From an uncultured Collinsella sp. (GTDB taxonomy: Bacteria; Actinomycetota; Coriobacteriia; Coriobacteriales; Coriobacteriaceae): a DNA stretch of 64,000 bases. Positions 51,772 through 60,285 of this stretch are shown here, in pieces. The notes below the pieces were generated by a model, which ran no database searches, was not told the DNA's origin, and saw only the letters and a program-made list of their open reading frames with translations. Positions within the stretch are counted from its first letter, which is position 1. Every line of letters starts with the position of its first letter. A program made the translations under genes and the position numbers. Location of the stretch: assembly GCA_900542635.1 (NCBI GenBank), contig UQOJ01000001.1:20246-84245 (forward strand), written 5' to 3'.

Positions 51772-52541
51772 CACCTCTCCTCGGAGCGCGCGAACCAGGC
51801 CGCGCCCGCCGCCGTGAGCGCGGCGAACGCGAGCGCGCAGACCGCAAGGCCCGCCAGCGTGAGCATGCCGTCCGCCGCGAGCGCCCCGCCGAGCGCCATG
51901 TCCGCCGCGAGCGGCTCGCCGCTCGGCAGCACGGGGATGAAGCTCGTGGGGATGACCATGCTCGCCGACGGCGGAAAGAGCTGCGGCAGCGGCACCAGCG
52001 ACCAGGCGAACCCACCCACGAGCTGCGCGGCGAGCGGGCAGAAGATGCCCGCGAGCATGCCGAGCCGCGCCGTGAGGAAGAGCCCCGCGGGGATCATCCA
52101 CGCCGCGGTCACCGTGTTGGCGAGCGCGCAGAGGAGCATCGTGAGCGTGCCCGCGGCCGTGAGGCCCTGCGAGGAGAACGCCGAGCCCGCGAGGTAGATG
52201 CCGAAGACCACGAGGTTCGAGAGCGTGCAGAGCGCGAGGCACCAGAGCGCCTTGGCCCACCAGGCGCGCCCGAGCGGGAAGCCCAGGCCCAGAAGCCCCC
52301 GCATCCGCGTGCGCGCGTCCGCCCGCGCGACGCACGCCACCACGAGCGAGAGAGCCACGGGCAGGAAGAGCGCGTACCAGTAGTTCCACGCGCTGAAGAT
52401 CTGCACGCCCCGGTAGGGCATCGCGCCGAGCAGCGGCATCGGCAGCGCCATGAGCACGGCCAGGCGAACCGGTGCCGCGTGGCGCGACTTCAGGGCCTCG
52501 GCGCGCAGGCCCGCGAGCAGGCCGCCTTTCTTGCCCGTCAT
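51771..52541 (-). CDS. Lantibiotic-immunity ABC permease (LanE/MutE-like)
   Basis: A 256-residue permease with about six helices. The N-terminus LLAGLRAEALKSRHAAPVRLAVLMALP and SAWNYWYALFLPVALSLV follow the MutE/EpiE pattern. Overlaps the ATPase stop by four bases (ATGA), so the three transporter genes are tightly coupled. Very G+C-rich. Confidence 0.87.
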   Translation of the reverse strand: MTGKKGGLLAGLRAEALKSRHAAPVRLAVLMALPMPLLGAMPYRGVQIFSAWNYWYALFLPVALSLVVACVARADARTRMRGLLGLGFPLGRAWWAKALWCLALCTLSNLVVFGIYLAGSAFSSQGLTAAGTLTMLLCALANTVTAAWMIPAGLFLTARLGMLAGIFCPLAAQLVGGFAWSLVPLPQLFPPSASMVIPTSFIPVLPSGEPLAADMALGGALAADGMLTLAGLAVCALAFAALTAAGAAWFARSEER

Positions 52542-53266
52542 GCCGCCACCTCCCCGCGCGCTCGCCGCCCTTCCCGGCAGACGCTCATGAAGAGTTCCTC
52601 GAGGTCCTGCCCGGACCGAAGCGCATCCTCGTAGGCGAGGCGCCCCCCGTAGATGATGCCGATGGTGTCCGCCATCTGCTGCACCTCGGAGAGGATGTGG
52701 CTCGAGACGATCACCGTCGTGCCCGCCGCCGCGAAGCCGCGGATCTGGTCGCGCAGCTCCTCGATGCCGATGGGGTCGAGGCCGTTGGTGGGCTCGTCGA
52801 GCACGAGCAGGCGTGGCCGGGCGATTAGCGCCAGCGCGAGCCCCAGGCGCTGCCGCATGCCCATCGAGAAGCGCCCGGCGCGCTTCTTCCCGGTGTCCGC
52901 GAGGTCCACGGCGGCGAGCACCTCATCTATGCGGCTCTCGGGAAGGCCCAGCAGCGTGGTGCGCACGCGCAGGTTCTCGCGCGCGGTGAGGTTGGGGTAG
53001 AGCGGCGCCTCCTCGATGAGGCTGCCGATTGCGTAGAGGTCCTCGCGGCGCCAGGCGTGCCCGGCAAAGAGGATCTCCCCGGCCGTCGGCCGCAGCATCC
53101 CGCAGATCATCTTGAGCGTTGTCGACTTGCCGGCTCCGTTGGGACCGAGCAGCCCGTACACCTCGCCCTCGCGGATATGAAGGCTCACGTCGGCCACGGC
53201 GTCCTGCGCCTGGTCGCCGCGGCCGAAGCGCTTGGTGAGCCCACGCGTCTCGAGCATGTAACCCAT
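52538..53266 (-). CDS. Lantibiotic-immunity ABC transporter ATP-binding protein (LanF-like)
   Basis: A 242-residue ATPase with Walker A GPNGAGKST, Q-loop region SLIEEAPLYPNLTARENL, signature FSMGMRQRLGLA and Walker B LLVLDEPTNGLD. The SLIEEP/YPNLT region matches bacitracin/lantibiotic-protection ATPases. First gene of the operon (ATPase, two permeases, YxeA-like, regulator, kinase). No lantibiotic precursor or modification enzyme is present, so this looks like stand-alone protection. Confidence 0.93.
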   Translation of the reverse strand: MGYMLETRGLTKRFGRGDQAQDAVADVSLHIREGEVYGLLGPNGAGKSTTLKMICGMLRPTAGEILFAGHAWRREDLYAIGSLIEEAPLYPNLTARENLRVRTTLLGLPESRIDEVLAAVDLADTGKKRAGRFSMGMRQRLGLALALIARPRLLVLDEPTNGLDPIGIEELRDQIRGFAAAGTTVIVSSHILSEVQQMADTIGIIYGGRLAYEDALRSGQDLEELFMSVCREGRRARGEVAA

Positions 53267-53449
53267 GGGTTTATCCTTTCTCTTCCGGGTGCGCGGGCCG
53301 AGCCACCGTGCCCGCGCGCCTTACCTTTCGGGTTCACCATCCATGATGGGGCGCGTTTCTAACGAAGCCGTAACGGCCGTTGGGCTCTTTTGGTGCCAGC
53401 CCTTCTCGATCTGTACGCCACTCATGGTATGTTTATCGCGATAACAAGG

Positions 53450-53563
53450 ATGGAGGTGCCCGCGGCACGCAATAAGTACCCGGAGGAGACGGTCGAGAAG
53501 ATTCTCGACGTTGCCGAGCGGCTCCTCGTGGAGCGCGGCTACGAGCACACCACGATGATCTGA
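53450..53563 (+). pseudogene. Truncated TetR-family regulator
   Basis: A 37-residue frame starts at ATG 53450. RNKYPEETVEKILDVAERLLVERGYEHTTMI is the opening of a TetR helix-turn-helix domain, but a TGA follows at 53561 and nothing homologous continues. The gene is broken within the DNA-binding domain. It is divergent from the lantibiotic-immunity operon, so it may once have regulated it. Confidence 0.8.
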
Positions 53564-53891
53564 AGAGCAATACGCTAAACCGAAAAAGGCAAACGGCTGT
53601 ATAAGCCGCCGTGGCGGGCGACGACTCATGCCCTCCCAAAAAAACATGCGTAAGATCGAGCGGAGGCTGAGCACGCCGAAACGGCCCAGCGAGTGTTATT
53701 TTGAGAGCTACGCGCATCGAAGGCGAGATTTCGTGGTAAAAACTACTTGCCGGAAGCCGCGGCTTTCAGAGTACGGCTTGCGTGTACGTTTAACCTCCGT
53801 GGGCGACGGGGTGCCGCAAGGCGTAGAGTATCGCCCACCTGTAGGGGCCTGCAGCGATGCGGGCCCCGCTTCGTATGAAGGGGCGCAACCG
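53564..53891. other. Structured non-coding region upstream of the toxin-like gene
   Basis: No gene recognised. Two hairpins are visible: GTGGGCGA with TCGCCCAC (about 53798-53837) and GGGGCC with GGCCCC (about 53845-53869). In type III toxin-antitoxin systems an RNA antitoxin precedes the toxin, but no clear tandem repeat was found here. Confidence 0.4.
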
Positions 53892-54340
53892 GTGAAGATC
53901 GGATCCATCTCCCAGGACTTCTTCGACCTCGTCGAGGGCGACCGCGAACTTATGCTCAAGCACAATCGCCCCTGCATCGTGGTGGCGAGGCTGCGTTTCC
54001 ACGGAAAGCGCAGGGACTTCGCCGTGCCGCCGCGCTCCAACATCGCCCCAATGTGCCCAAAGACCAGTACTTCGCGCTGCCGCCCCGCCCCACGACGCGC
54101 CCCGGCTGCCGCCACGGCATCCACTATATCAAGATGTTCCCCATAACCAAGGCCTACCAGCGCCGCTTCAGGACCGAGGGCTCGGCCTACTACGAGACGC
54201 TCCAGCGCATCATCGATGGCAACACTAAGCGCATTGTCTCCGAGTGCCAGGCATACCTCGACCGCTACGAGCGCGAGGGAAGGCCTCGCTTTGCCGTCGA
54301 CATCGACCGCATCGTGGGGCTGCTGGAGGGCGAGAAGTAG
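53892..54340 (+). pseudogene. Frameshifted type III toxin-like (TenpN/ToxN-type) gene
   Basis: From GTG 53892 (behind GAAGGGGC) the frame reads VKIGSISQDFFDLVEGDREL, KHNRPCIVVARLRFHGKRRDFAVPPRSNI, then leaves frame at the CCCC run 54046-54049. Removing one base joins it to PNVPKDQYFALPPRP, GIHYIKMFPITKAYQRRF and a helical C-terminus ending at 54340, about 149 residues in all. The R-P-Y/C start, the (I/V)PxRSNI block and G(I)DYxK resemble type III TenpN/ToxN endoRNases. The assignment is from motif memory. It is inactive unless the frameshift is a sequencing error. Confidence 0.6.
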
Positions 54341-54548
54341 GGCATCTCGGCTCAGTCTCGAGCCATGTGGAGTCGCTCCGCATTTTTGAACGCCGCGTGT
54401 GCGTCCCAAATACTTGAGAAACAAGCTGTGAAGTGCGGTGGCGCGCCCGTGCCCGTGCATAGCCGTCACCATCAGCGTCTACGCGGCGTCGGCTTCAAGT
54501 GGAACTGGCGCCGCTGCTGTATATGGTTTGCCTTGCTGCAAATAGCGA
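54341..54548. other. Short spacer
   Basis: About 200 bases between the toxin-like gene and the end of the interrupted yjdF gene. Nothing recognised. Confidence 0.4.
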
Positions 54549-54968
54549 TCAATGCCCGCGATGTTTCTGCTTGCGCTTCAACTTTCGCTGCTCGAAGCGC
54601 GCATCAGCCTCTTCCGCGCGGCGTTGGCTTCTTACGTGAGTCGATTCCCGCTTCATCGTCTCCCGCTAATTCGAGAGCGCCTGCTGCGCCTTGGTGCTCA
54701 TCGCCGGCTGCTTAAGTGCTTTCGCCGCCTCGCGAGCGCGTCGCTTGGGGTTCTTCGCGGGCTTGCTCGCCTCGGTCGAATCGTGACCGAAGAACGAGAG
54801 CTTCGCCCATTTGCTGACAACGAATCGCAGGATCTCCTCATCGGACGGCTCCGCGCCGAAGACGATGCGGGCGACGCCGTATCTGCCGCCCTCGACGTGC
54901 TCCGCCAGCCCGACCCAGAATTGACCGTCGTGATATACGGTCAGGGTGGACGACACGCTGATCTGCAT
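54549..54968 (-). pseudogene. YjdF-family (DUF2992) gene with an in-frame amber codon
   Basis: ATG 54968 follows AAAGGAGGAACCAACC. The frame reads TLTVYHDGQFWVGLAEHVEGG, RIVFGAEPSDEEILRFV, NPKRRAREAAKALK, STKAQQALSN and then TAG (54666-54668). Beyond the TAG the same frame continues for 38 more codons with the typical basic family tail, RFEQRKLKRKQKHRGH, to a TGA at 54549. The full length of about 139 residues equals that of normal DUF2992 proteins, so the TAG is a recent interruption or is read through. The protein's function is unknown; the family is controlled by an azaaromatic-sensing riboswitch in Firmicutes. Confidence 0.85.
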
Positions 54969-55039
54969 GGTTGGTTCCTCCTTTATGTAGATGACCATGC
55001 AGAGAAGGGACAACCAAGGAGGCAGGTTACTGATGCGGT
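54957..55039 (-). ncRNA. yjdF-type riboswitch candidate
   Basis: An approximately 75-base leader lies directly upstream of the DUF2992 gene. TCTGCATGGT pairs with ACCATGCAGA around the start codon, enclosing the ribosome site AAAGGAGG; CCTCC and TTGGTT upstream can pair with GGAGG and AACCAA. A second copy at 47232-47314 differs at about five positions, and the stem is kept. Position and conservation support a translational riboswitch; the match to the published yjdF consensus was not checked. Confidence 0.6.
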
Positions 55040-55202
55040 TCCCCGTATGCCCTTATGCATGCTGCTCCGGCGCTTTCGAAACTTCAAAATTATTCGACTT
55101 CCGAAACTAAGTGAGAATAAGTTATCGGTACACTTTTTTATAAAATGTAAAAAAGTACCCCCATAACTGATAAAATGGACACTGAAAAAAAGGGGGCGCA
55201 TC
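55040..55202. other. Promoter region of the DUF4143 ATPase gene
   Basis: AT-rich. An inverted repeat (GGTACACTTTTTTAT with ATGTAAAAAAGTACC, about 55128-55160) contains the likely -10 box TATAAA; it may be an operator or a terminator of opposite transcription. Confidence 0.45.
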
Positions 55203-56438
55203 TTGCGTATATACCGACGTGAAAAGTATCTGAAGCGAATGCGTGGTTTCTACCACGATGACGGGATGATCAAGGTGATCACCGGTGTTCGCAGGTGCGG
55301 TAAATCCTGCCTCATGCAATCAATCGCAGACGAGCTTGTGGAATCCGGTGTGGCGGACGACCACATCATCTATATCGACCTCGACTCACGGGAGAACAGG
55401 AAGGTCAAGACGACCGATGAGCTCGAAAATCTGATTGACACGTCGACCCCAGCAGACACTGAGGGGACGAAGTATCTTTTCATCGATGAGATTCAGAACG
55501 TAGAGGGATTCGAGCTGCTCATCAACGGCTACCGGACAGATGGCAGTTGGTCCATCTTCATTACCGGTTCGAATTCATATCTGCTTTCTGGGCAGCTTGT
55601 TACAAAGCTGACGGGTCGCTATATCGAGTTCGAGGTGTTCCCACTCGACTTTGCGGAATATATCGATATGAAGCGTTTTCTCGGCAAGCCTATCAATGAC
55701 CTTCTCGTGGGAGAGTTTACCGAGTACCTGACCCTTGGAGGCTTTCCCAAAGCGCTGGAGTATGAGGGCGAGGATGAAAAGCGCACCTATATCAAAAGTG
55801 TTATTCACGAGATCTTTGAAAAGGACGTCAAACATTCGAACAAGATTAAGAATGTCTCGGTTTTCGATGCCGTCCAGACGTATCTCATCAACAACTTTGG
55901 TGCGCCGACGAACCTGAAGAACCTCCTTGCGTACTTCAATGATGTCGAGAAGATTCCCATCAAGCGCGAAACGCTCAATCGGTATATCCAGATTCTTGTT
56001 GACGCGAAGATCCTTTATCGCTGTTCGAGGTTCGATCTCAAGTCTCGGCGATCGCTTATCCGCGAAGAGAAGTACTACCTGGCTGATCCCGGCTTCTATT
56101 TCGCCATGAACACGGATGCGAGGATTAACTACGGGCCGGCGTTGGAGAACGTGCTCTACCTCTATCTTGCATCGCGTGGGTACGAGCTTTCTGTGGGCCG
56201 TATTGGGAAGCTCGAGTGTGACTTCATTGCTCGTAGGCGCAATGCTTACGCCTACATCCAGGTCTCTATGTCGATTGCCGACAGAGGCGTCGAGGAGCGC
56301 GAGTACAGGCCGTTCGGCCACATCAGGGATGGGTATCCGCGCTACTTGTTCACGCTTGATCCTCTATTGCAGGAGAGGGATGGCGTCAGGCACCTTAACA
56401 TGGCGTCGTTTATGCAAGATGGCGGTGATCTTATTTGA
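55203..56438 (+). CDS. AAA-family ATPase with DUF4143 nuclease-like domain
   Basis: A 411-residue protein starting at TTG 55203 behind AAAAAGGGGGCG. Residues 20-45 hold the Walker A GVRRCGKSCL, followed by Walker B YLFIDEIQNVEGFE and sensor FITGSNSYLL. The C-terminal half is DUF4143, with RIGKLECDFIARRR...AYIQVSMS resembling a restriction-endonuclease-like core (E/D-x-D...QV). The family is widespread, often in several copies, and has no settled function. Related copies: intact at 62536, fragment at 47479. Confidence 0.9.
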   Translation: MRIYRREKYLKRMRGFYHDDGMIKVITGVRRCGKSCLMQSIADELVESGVADDHIIYIDLDSRENRKVKTTDELENLIDTSTPADTEGTKYLFIDEIQNVEGFELLINGYRTDGSWSIFITGSNSYLLSGQLVTKLTGRYIEFEVFPLDFAEYIDMKRFLGKPINDLLVGEFTEYLTLGGFPKALEYEGEDEKRTYIKSVIHEIFEKDVKHSNKIKNVSVFDAVQTYLINNFGAPTNLKNLLAYFNDVEKIPIKRETLNRYIQILVDAKILYRCSRFDLKSRRSLIREEKYYLADPGFYFAMNTDARINYGPALENVLYLYLASRGYELSVGRIGKLECDFIARRRNAYAYIQVSMSIADRGVEEREYRPFGHIRDGYPRYLFTLDPLLQERDGVRHLNMASFMQDGGDLI

Positions 56439-56674
56439 GTGGTGGCCAGATCCCTTTGCTTCCAAGTGCGCAAACAGCGCGGGTATCAAATGAGGACCAT
56501 TGCCTCACGTAGAATCGATAGATTGAAAACTTGTTTTGATGTTGACAGGCTTTTGACCAGTGGCTCCTATTACTAAGTGGAAGTAGCTGAAACGAGGCGA
56601 CTGCATAGCTCCATCTGTTTTGGTTACAACAAAATGTGTGCCGCGCGCCTGCGGCATGAAGGAGGGAGATTTCT

Positions 56675-57205
56675 ATGAATATCGTTGTATTGAGCGGCAG
56701 CCCGCGTAAGGGCGCCAATACCGACACCATGGTTGAGGCGTTTGCCGAGACCGCGTGTGAGGGCGGCAATACGGTCGAGGTCGTCCGTGTTGCCAGCAAG
56801 AAAATCGCTGGTTGCCTGGGGTGTCAGTATTGCTTCGCCCATGAGGGCACTTGCGTGCAGAAGGATGACATGGCCGACGTGATCGAGTCGCTGAAAGGCG
56901 CCGATATGGTTGTCTTCGCTTCGCCTATCTACTGGTTTGATATCACTGCGCAGGAGAAGGCCGCCATCGACCGCCTGTACGCCTTCGGTGCTACAGGCTT
57001 CCCGTTCACCAAGACGGCCCTTTTGCTCGATAGCCACAGCGAGGGCGTCTATGATGCGGCGATTGCTATGTACAGGGCCACATGCGCGTACTGCAAGTGG
57101 GAGGACCAGGGCATTGTCACCATTAGCGGCATGACCGAGCGCGACAGCATGGCCTCCTCGCCCAAGTTGGAAGAGGTGCGAGAGCTCGCTCGCAAGCTCG
57201 CCTAA
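56675..57205 (+). CDS. NADPH-dependent FMN reductase / flavodoxin-fold oxidoreductase
   Basis: A 176-residue protein starting at ATG 56675 behind AAGGAGGGAG. GSPRKGANTDTMVEAF binds the FMN phosphate; IAGCLGCQYC is the cysteine motif of the iron-sulfur flavoprotein-like subgroup; FASPIYWFDITAQEKAAIDR completes the flavin site. It probably reduces quinones, nitro compounds or flavin; the substrate is unknown. It is monocistronic. Confidence 0.92.
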   Translation: MNIVVLSGSPRKGANTDTMVEAFAETACEGGNTVEVVRVASKKIAGCLGCQYCFAHEGTCVQKDDMADVIESLKGADMVVFASPIYWFDITAQEKAAIDRLYAFGATGFPFTKTALLLDSHSEGVYDAAIAMYRATCAYCKWEDQGIVTISGMTERDSMASSPKLEEVRELARKLA

Positions 57206-57215
57206 GGACAAGAAG

Positions 57216-57287
57216 AACGCATGGCAATCGGTGTTGGTGGAAAATGCTTGCTATCCTTACCAAGAGGAATGCTGATTGCCATGCGTT
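57216..57287. repeat. 14-bp perfect inverted repeat with 44-base spacer
   Basis: AACGCATGGCAATC (57216-57229) and GATTGCCATGCGTT (57274-57287) match exactly as inverted repeats immediately after the reductase gene. No T-run follows. Confidence 0.7.
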
Positions 57288-57314
57288 GATGCTTCCGCGG
57301 ACAATTCCGGCGTG

Positions 57315-57575
57315 CTAAAACGCCTTCTCGTTCAAGAATTCCCTGAACGCGGGAATGTCAAAGCCAACGAGACCACGCCCGCGCTCTCCAATGACGCCGT
57401 CCTCCAGGAGGCGGCGTTTGTATTGGCTTGCGTAGTTGCTGGCGACGCCCATGCGTTTGGCTATCTCCGAGACCCTGCTGGGGCCAGAATCGGGCAGCAT
57501 CGCGAGCAAAAACTCAATGTCTTTATCGGAAAGCTCTCGATAGGTCGTTTCGAGAGAAGCCCGACGTCATGCTTC
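57315..57575 (-). pseudogene. C-terminal winged-helix remnant of an AAA ATPase
   Basis: About 86 codons read ETTYRELSDKDIEFLLAML, then RVSEIAKRMGVASNYASQYKRRLLEDGVI and RGLVGFDIPAFREFL to a stop at 57315. This is the winged-helix C-terminus of a common actinobacterial ATP-binding protein (archaeal-ATPase-like). A stop lies in frame upstream at 57576 and no ATPase domain follows, so only the tail survives. Confidence 0.75.
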
Positions 57576-57791
57576 TCGAGTTGCCTGAAGACGCCATTCA
57601 TGCCCGTGTGCCAGTTACCCTGAGTCTCCTGAGCATATGTCCAATCGATGCCGACTGGCTCAATCTGAACGCCGCTTATGCACGCGCGAGACTATGAGAG
57701 GCGGCTATCTGCCGCTTCTTTGGTTCGCTCGATAATATCTTCGAGCATGCCTGGCATGGCGGAGACATTTGCTGCGATCCATGGTGGCCCC

Positions 57792-57847
57792 TTTGCAGGT
57801 TTTGCTAGTTTTTGCAACTTTTGCTAATTTTTGCAAGTTTTGCTAAC
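57792..57847. repeat. Phased TTTGC repeat array
   Basis: Six TTTGC blocks occur at alternating 9- and 10-base spacing, equivalent to 2.5 copies of a 19-bp unit TTTTGCTARTTTTTGCAAS. The spacing places every block on nearly the same face of the helix. Confidence 0.75.
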
Positions 57848-57923
57848 GGTTTAACATGTCTTGTGCCGCGGGATTGCAGGAGTGAAAAACGGGGATTCCT
57901 ATTATTCCGACTACGTTGCAACG

Positions 57924-57972
57924 AGCGGGGCCCGGGGCGCGATATTGCTGCGCTCCGGGCCCCGCTGCTTTG
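57924..57972 (-). terminator. Probable terminator of the parE-parC-like operon
   Basis: AGCGGGGCCCGG and CCGGGCCCCGCT form a 12-bp perfect stem around a loop of about 25 bases, 30 bases beyond the gene end. T-runs are poor on both sides. Confidence 0.6.
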
Positions 57973-57999
57973 TAAAACTATGGCGGTTCTGCCGTCGTC

Positions 58000-60240
58000 C
58001 TAATCAAACAAACTTGGCATGTCGTTTTCCTTCATGAGGGCGCCGGCAGAGGGCAGACTCTGCGCGGTGAACTTCTCGGCCGAGACGCCGGCGCCAAGGA
58101 TCTCTTCGGTTGTGCCGACGGTGGTGACCGAGCGGCCCTTCTTGGCCGCAAAGGCCTGGACACCCTGCGTGTTGGTAGTCGTCTTGGTCTTGAGCAGCGA
58201 CGTGTTGAAGTTCATCAGGCGGTAGTCGCTCGAGACCAGCGCGATGTCGCGATCTTCCTTGAGCACCTGGGCATACAGCAGCTTGCTGCCACCGTAGATG
58301 GCGTTCTTGAGGCGCTTGCGGTTGGTTTTGGTGACGTATCCAGAAAGCGCGACGCGCACCACGCGGCCGTTCTCAAAGACGAACAACACGTCGGCCTTGT
58401 AGTCCTCGGGGTCGATGACCCAGATGACACTCTCGTCGGGTTCCATCTCAAGATCGGTCGGCAGGTACGAGCCCAGCTGTGCCGACTTGGTATCCTCAAA
58501 CGCCGCAACCTTGCACTTGTACACCTGGCTCTTGTTGGTAAAGACCAGCAATTCGTGGGTGTTGGAGGACGGAAACTCGATAAAGGGTTTGTCGCCGTCC
58601 TTGTACTTGAGCGTGGTCGCCTTCTTGAGCACGCGGTCTGTCATCTTCTTAAGGTAGCCATCGCGCGAGAGCATGATGGTGACCGGGTACTCCTCGACCT
58701 CGGGCTCCAAGCTTACTTCGATAACCTCATGGGGCTCAATCCTGCCCGTGCGGCGCGGCATCACGTACTTCTTGTTGACTGCGGCCAGCTCGTCGCTGAT
58801 GACCTTCTTGATGTTCTCCTCGCTGGAGAGGATCTCCTCAAGCTCGGCAATCTCGCCCTCAAGCTTGGCAATGTCCTTGGTGCGGTTGAGGATGTACTCC
58901 TCGTTGATGTTGCGGAGCTTAAGCTCGGCAACAAACTCGGCCTGGGTCTCGTCGATGTCGAAACCCTTCATAAGGTTGGGCACGACCTCGGCTTCGAGCT
59001 TGGTGCCGCGGATGATGGCGATGGCCTTGTCGATGTCGAGCAAGATCGCCTCAAGACCGTGCAGCAGGTGCAGGCGCTCGGACTTTTTGCCCAGGTCAAA
59101 GTTGATGCGGCGACGCGTGGACTCAATACGCCACTTGACCCACTCGTGCAGGATCTGGCGCACGCCCATAACGCGAGGGTAACCATCGACCAGCACGTTG
59201 AAGTTGCATGAGAACGAATCCTGCAGTGTGGTCGAGCGATAGAGTTTGGCCATGAGCTTGTCGGGGTCGACACCGCGCTTAAGGTCGATGGCGATGCGCA
59301 GGCCCGAGAGGTCGGTCTCGTCGCGGATATCAGCGATTTCTTTGACCTTCCCCTCTTTGGAAAGCTTGACGATGCGCTCGATGATGACATCGGTCTTGGT
59401 GGTGTAGGGAATTTCGTACACCTCGATGATGCGCTCTTCGGGAATCCAGCGCCAGCGGGAGCGAATCTGGAAGCTGCCAAGGCCGGTCTCGATGATCTTT
59501 TCCATCTCCTCGCGGCGGTAGATGATCTCGCCGCCGGTAGAGAAGTCGGGCATGGGCATGTACTCGAGTAGGTCGCAATCGGGATCCTGCAGGTAATGCA
59601 TGGTTGCGGTACAGACCTCGTTGAGGTTGAAACCACAGATATCAGACGCCATGGCGACGCCGATGCCCTTATTGGCCGAGACGAGGATGTTGGGGAACGT
59701 GGTGGGCAGCAGGCGCGGCTCCTTCATGGCGCCGTCGTAGCTGTCGACAAAGTCGACCGGGTCCTTGTCAATGTCCTTGAAGATCTCGGCGCTGATGGGG
59801 GAGAGCTTGGCCTCGGTGTAACGCGAGGCGGCGTAGCTCAGGTCGCCCGAATAGTATTTGCCAAAGTTGCCCTTCGACTCAACGAACGGCGCGAGCAACG
59901 CCTCGTTGCCCGTCGCCAGGCGCACCATCGTCTCGTAGATCGCGGCATCGCCGTGCGGGTTGAGCTTCATGGTTTGGCCCACGATGTTGGCGCTCTTCTG
60001 GCGCTCGCCCTTGAGCAGGCCCATCTTGTACATTGTGTAGAGCAGCTTGCGGTGCGAGGGCTTAAAGCCGTCGATCTCGGGGAACGCACGCGAGACGTTG
60101 ACGCTCATGGCGTAGGGCATGTAGTTGACCTCGAGCGTCTGCGTGATCGGCTGGTCGGTGACCTCGGAGTGCAGGCCGATGACGTTCTCGGCGTTGACCT
60201 GCTTTTTCTTTGGCTGGTTCTTCGTCTTCTTCTTTGCCAC
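58000..60240 (-). CDS. Type IIA topoisomerase subunit A (ParC/GyrA-like)
   Basis: A 746-residue DNA-cleaving subunit. The catalytic tyrosine is Tyr141 (AASRYTEAKL), with Arg140 beside it. The quinolone region reads NPHGDAAIYETMVR, so the E. coli GyrA Ser83 and Asp87 positions are Ala100 and Glu104. The C-terminal beta-pinwheel is present but I see no GyrA box (QRRGGKG), and the protein is shorter than usual GyrA, which favours a decatenating topoisomerase IV-type enzyme. The N-terminus has a lysine-rich tail of about 20 residues. Encoded 45 bases downstream of its partner subunit. Confidence 0.88.
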   Translation of the reverse strand: MAKKKTKNQPKKKQVNAENVIGLHSEVTDQPITQTLEVNYMPYAMSVNVSRAFPEIDGFKPSHRKLLYTMYKMGLLKGERQKSANIVGQTMKLNPHGDAAIYETMVRLATGNEALLAPFVESKGNFGKYYSGDLSYAASRYTEAKLSPISAEIFKDIDKDPVDFVDSYDGAMKEPRLLPTTFPNILVSANKGIGVAMASDICGFNLNEVCTATMHYLQDPDCDLLEYMPMPDFSTGGEIIYRREEMEKIIETGLGSFQIRSRWRWIPEERIIEVYEIPYTTKTDVIIERIVKLSKEGKVKEIADIRDETDLSGLRIAIDLKRGVDPDKLMAKLYRSTTLQDSFSCNFNVLVDGYPRVMGVRQILHEWVKWRIESTRRRINFDLGKKSERLHLLHGLEAILLDIDKAIAIIRGTKLEAEVVPNLMKGFDIDETQAEFVAELKLRNINEEYILNRTKDIAKLEGEIAELEEILSSEENIKKVISDELAAVNKKYVMPRRTGRIEPHEVIEVSLEPEVEEYPVTIMLSRDGYLKKMTDRVLKKATTLKYKDGDKPFIEFPSSNTHELLVFTNKSQVYKCKVAAFEDTKSAQLGSYLPTDLEMEPDESVIWVIDPEDYKADVLFVFENGRVVRVALSGYVTKTNRKRLKNAIYGGSKLLYAQVLKEDRDIALVSSDYRLMNFNTSLLKTKTTTNTQGVQAFAAKKGRSVTTVGTTEEILGAGVSAEKFTAQSLPSAGALMKENDMPSLFD

Positions 60241-60285
60241 GATTTCCTCTTGAACTTCTTATGGGCCGTCGTTATCGATTTGCTG

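Larger units (their letters stand above)
57576..57999. other. Intergenic region with phased TTTGC repeats and a hairpin
   Basis: No intact gene. It holds the TTTGC array (57792-57847) and the GC-rich hairpin at 57924-57972, then the convergent end of the ParC-like gene. Confidence 0.5.

Noticed and set aside
57692..57795. Minus-strand frame reading PPWIAANVSAMPGMLEDIIERTKE to a stop
   Set aside because: It looks protein-like but is only about 35 codons, enters the TTTGC repeat upstream and has no recognised family; too weak to call.
43430..57999. Integrase or transposase for the accessory region
   Set aside because: No tyrosine or serine recombinase or transposase motif was found in any frame, so the region is described only by its repeats and gene content.
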